Assembly (NCBI GenBank): GCA_022827055.1 | Contig: JAJDTR010000087.1 | Location: 1 to 38,178 of the forward strand | Origin: Candidatus Poribacteria bacterium | Lineage (GTDB): Bacteria > Poribacteria > WGA-4E > JAJDTR01 | Length of the DNA stretch: 38,178 nucleotides | Direction of reading: 5' to 3' | Shown here: in pieces, positions 32,958-38,178 of the stretch | Numbering within the stretch: the stretch's first letter is position 1 | Layout of the letters: every line of letters begins with the position of its first letter | Program-made: the position numbers and the translations under genes | Notes under the pieces: model-generated | Told to the model about the DNA's origin: nothing | The model's database searches: none | Seen by the model: only the letters and a program-made list of their open reading frames with translations

Positions 32958-33019
32958 AGGCTGGTGGGATCTCTATCGCGCTCCCTATCCAGTCGCTTGA
33001 TGGCAGTGTCCACCCTACA
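32958..33019 (+). repeat. Family H palindrome interrupted by family A copy A16
   Basis: AGGCTGGTG (32958-32966) and CACCCTACA (33011-33019) are halves of family H, intact at 1829-1849. Between them are a family A copy (32966-33001) and eight extra bases. Confidence 0.78.
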
Positions 33020-33024
33020 TTCTG

Positions 33025-33825
33025 CTATTGTGCGGTTCGACCGCCATCCACAACGAGTGTGTGTCCGGTGACAAACGAAGCGGCATCCGAGCACAGCCAC
33101 ACAACCGCCTCGGCAACCTCTTCCGCAGTGCAGAATCTCCCCATGGGATGAAGCCCGTCGTCCGGTTTCTCTACCGTCCAAACCTTATCGCCGCGGACTG
33201 TGGGTCTATTGATGCTACCGGGGCACACCGCGTTAACTCGGATACCCTGCCGAGCGTATTCCAATGCGGCGGATTTGGTCAGTCCAACGACACCATGCTT
33301 GCTGGCTGCGTATGCGGACAAATCTTCCAAGCCGACCAAGCCGGCGATCGACGACATGTTGACGATTGCCCCGCGCCCCTGTTTGAGCATCTGCGGGAGT
33401 TCGTATTTCATGCAGAGCCATACCCCCTTAAGGTTGACCTGCATGACAGCGTCCCATGTCTTTTCGGTACACCTGTGTGTCGGTGAATTGATCCCCCGAA
33501 AGATGCCGGCGTTATTGACGGCACAATCCAAGCGCCCATACGCATTGACGGTCGTACGAACCATTTTCTTGACCTCGGCTGCATCGGACACGTCGGTTTC
33601 AAGAAAGATGCCGTCTCCGTCGGTAGATTCTATCATTCTTAGTGTTCTCTCGCCGGCTTTTCGATTGATGTCGGCGATTGCAACCTTTGCGCCTTCTCGG
33701 ATTAGTGCCAATGCCGCGGCTCTGCCTATTCCGGCTCCGCCGCCGGTGACTAGCGCCACTCGACCATCCAAAATGCCCACCACTTTGACTCCGTTGGTAT
33801 TATCTGCTTGAGATGCGTTCGGCAT
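33025..33825 (-). CDS. Short-chain dehydrogenase/reductase
   Basis: 266 residues with all classical SDR motifs: TGGGAGIG near residue 26, NNAGIF, NMSSIAG with the catalytic serine, YAASK with the Tyr-Lys pair, and the normal ending LVVDGGRTAQ. It would oxidise or reduce a small hydroxy/keto compound with NAD(P). ATG 33825 has a weak ribosome site and directly abuts the left end of a repeat unit. It is paralogous to the SDR at 32145-32867 (similar HRCTEKTWDAVMQVNLKGVW and CTEENWENVINTNLKGVW parts), so the pair probably arose by duplication. Substrate unknown. Confidence 0.92.
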   Translation of the reverse strand: MPNASQADNTNGVKVVGILDGRVALVTGGGAGIGRAAALALIREGAKVAIADINRKAGERTLRMIESTDGDGIFLETDVSDAAEVKKMVRTTVNAYGRLDCAVNNAGIFRGINSPTHRCTEKTWDAVMQVNLKGVWLCMKYELPQMLKQGRGAIVNMSSIAGLVGLEDLSAYAASKHGVVGLTKSAALEYARQGIRVNAVCPGSINRPTVRGDKVWTVEKPDDGLHPMGRFCTAEEVAEAVVWLCSDAASFVTGHTLVVDGGRTAQ

Positions 33826-33826
33826 C

Positions 33827-34077
33827 CGTTTCTCTATATTTACAGTGCAATAGTAACCGTTAATCGAATCTTGTCAATGCGGGGCAAGGGGATCCCTATC
33901 GCCTTCGCTATGGGATCTACTATCGCCTTCGTTATTCACTCAGTTGATCGCTTGCTGATCGATCGCTTGATTTGTCAGTTTGCGCATGGTAAGCACAATC
34001 TAACAGATCGTGCTACAAAGGTGGCAACTTAGGTTGTTTCACTCTATGCACTGTTATTGAAACGAAATGGTATTACA
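33827..34077 (+). repeat. Family G unit carrying family A copy A17 and an empty copy of the 12601 site
   Basis: The left end is degenerate (CGTTTCTCTATATTTACAGT, 33832-33851). The right end TGCACTGTTATTGAAACG then AAATGGTATTACA (34047-34077) is good. Inside are half of family C (GCGGGGCAAG), a composite family A block (33888-33970, two heads and several GATCGCTTG tail units) and the uninterrupted sequence 33973-34015 (AGCAC/GTGCT arms around AATCTAACAGATC) that is filled at 12601-12677. TTA at 34073-34075 gives the TAA stop of the DUF3604 gene. Confidence 0.7.
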
Positions 34078-35923
34078 AAGGGTCGACCCACACGGGGCTT
34101 GACCACGCCATGTTGCCGTCTTCTTGGGTTATCTGCAGGTAGTAATAGTCGTTTGGACAGATTTCCGTTTCATCGACGTACTCGAATTCGATTTCTAAAA
34201 CGCCTTGGGCAGTGCTGTGAACGACGCCGTTATTCTTGATAATCTCCACGTGGACGAAGGGAGCGGTGCCGGCGGCGCGCGCCCTGATGATCCGCGGTTC
34301 TCGGAGACGCAATTCCGATCCCATCGGCTGATTGTTGACGCGAAAATCGAGGAAGATGCGATCAGTTGCGGCGTAACAGCGGCGGGCTAGAAGAGCGTCG
34401 AAAACCGCGTCCCGCGTGTTCTCTGCTGCATACACCGCCGTCAATCCGTAGATGCCCGCCCGATAGCCCGGACTGCCTTTGGATACACCTTGCCGGCGCC
34501 CCGGCATAGAGATGTGTGAGTCGGAGCATCCCACAAAGCCGAAACGCAACCCATCGGCAAGGGCAGCTTGGACGCTATTGCCATCGTCCAGTGGTCCTCG
34601 AGCGTTGGGGTTATGTGCGCTCTCACTACTATGGAATGGCGAATAGATTTCAACCAAGCGTTCCAACTGACCGGAACGGTCCAACTGTTGCCAGCGGTCT
34701 CCCGGCGGCGGCATGTCGTGGCGAATGATCATCGCATCTTCGTTCTTAATCAATTCGATCAGGTCTCGTGGGATGCGACTGGCGTCCTCGCTCCCCGGAT
34801 AATATCCACCGACAGCGTTCTTGAATAGGACACAAATCGACTGTGACAATTCCCCAGCCCACTCATATCCCAGAAAGGTTGTGAATCTGCCGGGCTCATT
34901 TGCGTTCTCAGCCGAGTCCATCATCATCTGCCATACGTCATGGCTGAAGGTATCGTGATCGGTTAAAGCGCAAAAATCGAGATAGCCGACATTCCTTCCG
35001 TAACTGTAGAAAAATTCTGGAGAGTGGGTGCCGTCGGTACAGTAGGAGTGGCCATGGATGTCGCCCCAAAGAAGCTGGTAATCGTCCTCCAGCGAATCGC
35101 AAACCACAGGCTGGCTTACACCGCGAAGCGAGGCGTCTCCTGCAGCGCCTACCGATTCAACATTGACGCGGTGTATTCCTTCTTCGTCGAAGACAACGGC
35201 ATTCTGCCAACACTTTGAGCCGATGTCTTTGGGTTCCAAGGTAAACTCGGTTTGCGTCGCGTGATTCGACGCGTCCTCAGAGAGGCGAAAGGTCCCTCGG
35301 AAATTTTTTACGTGGTTTCCGAATCGGTCGGTCACCATAATCTGGAGATCGGCGGGCAGTCCCGGCACTGCACCCGACTTCGTCCGTACCAACACTTGGC
35401 TGGGAGAGGCGGTGATGACACGCATGTGGGGCATCAGGTCCTGTCTTACAAAATTACCATCGCCTTGACAATCCAGATCGCAAACTAATTGCCAGTCACC
35501 GTAGGTTGGGTGGTGTGCGACCTCGATTCCGGGACTGTCTGCACGCGTATCGCCGATTGTAACAACGAGCGTCTCACCGGCAGTCAGCCCGTTTTGGCAG
35601 ACTATCGTGAAGAAACAACGCCCCGGCGCCAATTCGATTGACACGAACTGGCCAGACTTCGTCTCAGCGGTTATGTATCCAACGTTCTGGGGATTGTCCG
35701 TCTGAAAGTGGTGACGAGCGAAGAATACAAACCCCTTTGCCGGCAGTCCGTAGTTTGGTGGGATTCGGTAGTAGGGTGATTCGGTAAAGTGGAAGCGGAT
35801 GCGGCCATTAGGAGGAATGTCTTCTAGGACGCTGATGACGAGGGTGCAGGTTACCAGTTCGCCGCAGACAAACGGCTCTGCAGGTTCGGAGCGACAGGAA
35901 ATAATTCGTCTCTCGTCAACCAT
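34073..35923 (-). CDS. DUF3604 protein with PHP-type metal-dependent hydrolase region
   Basis: 616 residues with no signal peptide. The N-terminal 270 residues are beta-rich (FGNHVKNFRGTFRL is Ig-like). The hydrolase part starts at WGDIHGHSYCTDG (286-298) with H-x-H, then TDHD (321-324), IIRHDMPP and CSDSHIS (about 465). These histidines and aspartates are laid out as in PHP phosphoesterase-like proteins and DUF3604, whose substrates are unknown. A C-terminal beta domain ends IEFEYVDETEICPNDYYYL-like (quoted part EICPNDYYYL). ATG 35923 follows AAGGTGAAAGA. The TAA stop belongs to the terminus of a family G repeat. Confidence 0.85.
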   Translation of the reverse strand: MVDERRIISCRSEPAEPFVCGELVTCTLVISVLEDIPPNGRIRFHFTESPYYRIPPNYGLPAKGFVFFARHHFQTDNPQNVGYITAETKSGQFVSIELAPGRCFFTIVCQNGLTAGETLVVTIGDTRADSPGIEVAHHPTYGDWQLVCDLDCQGDGNFVRQDLMPHMRVITASPSQVLVRTKSGAVPGLPADLQIMVTDRFGNHVKNFRGTFRLSEDASNHATQTEFTLEPKDIGSKCWQNAVVFDEEGIHRVNVESVGAAGDASLRGVSQPVVCDSLEDDYQLLWGDIHGHSYCTDGTHSPEFFYSYGRNVGYLDFCALTDHDTFSHDVWQMMMDSAENANEPGRFTTFLGYEWAGELSQSICVLFKNAVGGYYPGSEDASRIPRDLIELIKNEDAMIIRHDMPPPGDRWQQLDRSGQLERLVEIYSPFHSSESAHNPNARGPLDDGNSVQAALADGLRFGFVGCSDSHISMPGRRQGVSKGSPGYRAGIYGLTAVYAAENTRDAVFDALLARRCYAATDRIFLDFRVNNQPMGSELRLREPRIIRARAAGTAPFVHVEIIKNNGVVHSTAQGVLEIEFEYVDETEICPNDYYYLQITQEDGNMAWSSPVWVDPL

Positions 35924-35957
35924 TCTTTCACCTTGGCTTATTTGCCGAGACAGGAGT

Positions 35958-36084
35958 GGTTATACCGGTTCTCTTAAACGCTAGTGCATCGACGGTGTGA
36001 ATTAAGGTCACGATTCGGAGAGGATCTCTATGGGAACTCTATCGCACTCCTTATCCAGTCGTTTGATCGCTTTATCTCCGATTC
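35958..36084 (+). repeat. Family G end, then family E palindrome split by family A copy A18
   Basis: GGTTATACCGGTTCTC (35958) is a diverged family G end. GATTCGGAGA (36012-36021) and TCGCT (36067-36071) are parts of family E (intact at 1807 and 16520), with family A inserted between (36021-36067, head AGGATCTCTATGGGAAC plus CTCTATCGCACTC, tail CAGTCGTTTGAT). Confidence 0.7.
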
Positions 36085-37224
36085 TTACCAATTTGTAACC
36101 GAGCCGTCAAGCCGCCGAAGCTGCGGCATCTCACTCATTTGCGACGCTTCTTTCGGCGCGGATGCCCGGTTGAATTCGACACCGAGTCCGGGCGCTGTTG
36201 GGGCTAACAGGTATCCGTCCTCCCACACGGGTTGCCCCGGAATCAGATCGGTGAGAATGGTTCCGGGAGGTTGGGCTTGCTCCTGTACGCCAAAATTGGG
36301 ACAGCAAAGGTTCAGATGCAGACACGCTGCTGTTGAGATGGGGCCCATAGGGTTGTGCAGCGCCAGCTTGATGTAATGTGTCTCGCACCAACCGGCGATC
36401 TTCTTGGCTTCGGTCAAGCCACCGGCGTGACATAAGTCGATACGCGCGTAGTCGATCCATTCCTCTTCGATAAGTTGACGGAACTCCCATTTGGAGCAGA
36501 ACTGTTCTCCGGCGGCAAGTGGCACGGTCGTGCGGGGGCGCAGCGTCTTAAACGAGTCAGGGTTTTCCGCGCGTAGCGGATCCTCTATGAAGAATGGTCG
36601 GAACTGCTCAACCTCTTGACACAACCAAACCGCATCGGGCAGGTCGAGCCGAGTGTGGACATCGAAACAGATCTCGATTTCGTCGCCGATAGCTTCTCGA
36701 ACCGCCTGAAACTGTTTGATGGATGTAAGGACGACTGGCCGCGGTTCGAGTGTCTCCCCATCGTTAGGCAATCCGAAGCGTACAAACTTCCAGCCTTTCT
36801 CCTTGGTCTCTAGGCAGGATTCGACCAGTGGCGCGATCTCCATCTGATGACCGACGTTATGGGGATAGCAGACCACTTTGTCACGCACGCGGCCGCCTAG
36901 CAGGTCATAAACGGGTACGCCAAGCGCTTTTCCTTTTATATCCCATAGCGCCATATCAATGGCGGAGATTGCGGCGCTCTCAAGGCGTTGGGCGGGGAAG
37001 AAAAAGCCTCGGAAGAGACTTTGCCAAATGTGCTCGATTCGACCGGGATCCTGTCCAATAAGCTTTGGTTTAAAGTGTTCAATAAGCCCCATTAGCGCTT
37101 GTTCGCGTCCCGGACTGCCGGCTTCGCCAACGCCGTAAATCCCCTCGTCGGTATCGACGACCACGAAAACAAAGTTCCAGGTGTTATTCCAGATAGGGTA
37201 GGCTTCAATATTTGTAATTTTCAC
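36085..37224 (-). CDS. Enolase-superfamily acid-sugar dehydratase, D-galactonate dehydratase-like
   Basis: 379 residues, mandelate racemase/muconate lactonizing enzyme type. The metal ligands are D188 (CFDVHTR), E214 (FFIEDP) and E240 (AAGEQF). The catalytic histidines H190 and H290 (ALHNPMGP) match the D-galactonate dehydratase pattern, with GPISTAACLHL after it. Such enzymes turn an aldonate into a 2-keto-3-deoxy acid, the substrate type of HpcH/HpaI and KDPG-type aldolases. The start is GTG at 37224 with GGAG upstream. It lies 49 bp downstream of the alcohol dehydrogenase gene on the same strand, likely one operon before the insertion. The exact sugar acid cannot be assigned. Confidence 0.9.
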   Translation of the reverse strand: MKITNIEAYPIWNNTWNFVFVVVDTDEGIYGVGEAGSPGREQALMGLIEHFKPKLIGQDPGRIEHIWQSLFRGFFFPAQRLESAAISAIDMALWDIKGKALGVPVYDLLGGRVRDKVVCYPHNVGHQMEIAPLVESCLETKEKGWKFVRFGLPNDGETLEPRPVVLTSIKQFQAVREAIGDEIEICFDVHTRLDLPDAVWLCQEVEQFRPFFIEDPLRAENPDSFKTLRPRTTVPLAAGEQFCSKWEFRQLIEEEWIDYARIDLCHAGGLTEAKKIAGWCETHYIKLALHNPMGPISTAACLHLNLCCPNFGVQEQAQPPGTILTDLIPGQPVWEDGYLLAPTAPGLGVEFNRASAPKEASQMSEMPQLRRLDGSVTNW

Positions 37225-37273
37225 GTTTGCTCCAATCTCGTGCGTTTCACAATGGAGTAGTCATTAGCAAGTA

Positions 37274-38101
37274 TTATCGCCAGGTCAGCAATACGGCGAG
37301 CGCTTCGCCCGGGGTATTCCACAGGAAATCAAATGCCTCCTTCGCCTGCATGAAGGGGAAACGATGGGTAATCATTTTGGCAACCTGAATCTCACCGTTG
37401 CGAATTTTTTCCAAAGCTTGAACGGGGCGTTGCGATTGCGGCACATCTGACACGTCACCAGCGATAAGCCGCTTGTGCATGATTTTGGAAGAGTGAAGTG
37501 GGAGCGGCGCCTGTTGATAGGCTGCGATGAGTTGAATTGTGCCTTTTGCGCGCACCATGTCCTGCGCCTGCTCAAACGAATTTATTCCGGCGTACCCACC
37601 GACGCAGTCGACCACGAGGTCGGCGCCCTTGCCATCGGTTAGCTGACGAACTGTATCAACCGGATCTTCATTCGATCCGTTGATGACCAAATCGGCTCCC
37701 AATTCTTTGGAGATCCGGCATCTCAACGGAAGCGCATCTACGGTGATGATTTTGGCAGGTTCGTATCCCCTCATAATCTGCATCATCAAACTTCCGACCA
37801 CGCCCTGCCCGAGAATAACAACCGTGTCGCCCTTCTTGATACCGGACGATGCCGTCCAAGCGGTTGCCTGCGAGCAGAGCAAAAGGAACGTTCCCTCCTC
37901 AAAGGACACGTCATCGGGAAGGGGAACGAGGTGGCCTCTCGTCGAATCGGCGTCACCAACAGCATATTGGGCGTGTGGAGCAGCAACCTTCACGCGTTGC
38001 CCTACGTGGTATTCCGTGACATCGCGACCGATTTTTTCAATAGACATCTTTCCAAAATAAGTATCTATTTGGCTTGATTTTACGTTATATCCTTTCAACA
38101 A
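37274..38101 (-). CDS. Zinc-type alcohol dehydrogenase, N-terminally truncated
   Basis: MDR-family dehydrogenase lacking its first 60-70 residues. Homology begins about SIEKIGRDVTEYHVGQRV, the strand that normally follows PGHExxG, and continues with a Rossmann domain (VVILGQGVVGSLMMQ), DALPLRCRISKELGAD and a normal C-terminus. The zinc-binding N-terminal part (GxxGHE, CGTD) is absent. The frame continues upstream as MLKGYNVKSSQIDTYFGK, which is not dehydrogenase-like, starts at a TTG, and lies in what appears to be the end of an insertion sequence. The gene is therefore probably inactive. Its neighbour is the acid-sugar dehydratase. Confidence 0.75.
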   Translation of the reverse strand: MLKGYNVKSSQIDTYFGKMSIEKIGRDVTEYHVGQRVKVAAPHAQYAVGDADSTRGHLVPLPDDVSFEEGTFLLLCSQATAWTASSGIKKGDTVVILGQGVVGSLMMQIMRGYEPAKIITVDALPLRCRISKELGADLVINGSNEDPVDTVRQLTDGKGADLVVDCVGGYAGINSFEQAQDMVRAKGTIQLIAAYQQAPLPLHSSKIMHKRLIAGDVSDVPQSQRPVQALEKIRNGEIQVAKMITHRFPFMQAKEAFDFLWNTPGEALAVLLTWR

Positions 38102-38178
38102 TCTTCTGTTGTAGAAAGGATACCCATGAGTCGGTTTGAAAAAGCAGTCAAACAGTCAGATGAGCAATTTCTGCGAGC
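38048..38178 (+). mobile_element. Left end of an insertion sequence (partial, continues past window)
   Basis: Dehydrogenase homology stops abruptly near 38048-38060, and the sequence beyond is AT-richer and leads into a plus-strand gene start. The exact end and any terminal inverted repeat cannot be fixed because the other end is outside the window. Confidence 0.45.
38127..38178 (+). CDS. Start of a transposase-like gene (partial)
   Basis: ATG 38127, with AAAGGA about 6 bases upstream, opens a frame reading MSRFEKAVKQSDEQFLRA to the window edge. The opening resembles helix-turn-helix starts of IS5-type DDE transposases (xRFEKxxxLSDEEFxRxxG), by recollection of the family style. Only 17 residues are visible, so the call is tentative. 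Confidence 0.4.

Noticed and set aside
1..38178. tRNA, rRNA and riboswitch search by eye.
   Set aside because: No cloverleaf with the GTTCRANYC arm or known riboswitch core was recognised in any gap; diverged cases cannot be excluded without a covariance-model search.

Overview
The window reads as a piece of a free-living or symbiotic bacterial chromosome rich in carbohydrate and acid-sugar catabolism genes. The gene set (sulfatase, phytanoyl-CoA-type dioxygenases, DUF3604/PHP protein, enolase-superfamily dehydratase, Ldh_2 oxidoreductase, leucine-rich-repeat protein ending in a dockerin pair, secreted PD40 propellers) together with long gaps full of short palindromic repeats resembles what is known of Candidatus Poribacteria, the sponge- and seawater-associated phylum. 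That assignment is inference from gene content; no rRNA or marker gene is present.

Layout: almost all genes are on the minus strand. 0.1-5.6 kb: GH43/GH32-like propeller protein, Ldh_2 dehydrogenase, HpcH/HpaI aldolase, double-GNAT acetyltransferase. 5.9-8.0 kb: secreted LRR/TIM-barrel-like/dockerin protein, then a fragment of an IS3-type transposase. 8.8-14.5 kb: second GH-like propeller protein and two polytopic GT-C-like membrane proteins. 15.0-21.3 kb: five tandem secreted PD40 (TolB-like) propellers, four of them arranged a-b-b-a by sequence type. 21.8-27.6 kb: PhyH dioxygenase, a plus-strand NAD epimerase and lipoprotein, PIG-L-type deacetylase, sulfatase. 27.9-30.6 kb: a PhyH dioxygenase flanked on both sides by paralogous P-loop kinase-like proteins. 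30.9-38.1 kb: DUF2441/ART-like protein, two SDR dehydrogenases, DUF3604 protein, galactonate-dehydratase-like enzyme, and a zinc-type alcohol dehydrogenase that looks cut off at its N-terminus by an insertion sequence running off the right edge.

How it works together: the sulfatase, deacetylase, GH-like proteins, dehydratase, aldolase and oxidoreductases fit desulfation, deacetylation and breakdown of host or marine glycans into keto-acids. Genes are mostly separated by 100-500 bp, so few classical operons are visible.

The most striking content is intergenic. About 18 copies of a roughly 36-39 bp non-palindromic sequence (here 'family A', head GGGATCTCTATCGC, tail TCGCTTGATC) are scattered through the gaps. 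Many of them sit inside the loop of other short palindromic repeats (families C, E, F, H), and several uninterrupted versions of those palindromes also occur in the window. These filled/empty pairs indicate that family A is, or was, a very small mobile element that targets hairpin loops. A second layer consists of MITE-like units bounded by TTATACCATTTC/GAAATGGTATTA ends (family G), some of which carry a C palindrome that in turn carries an A copy.
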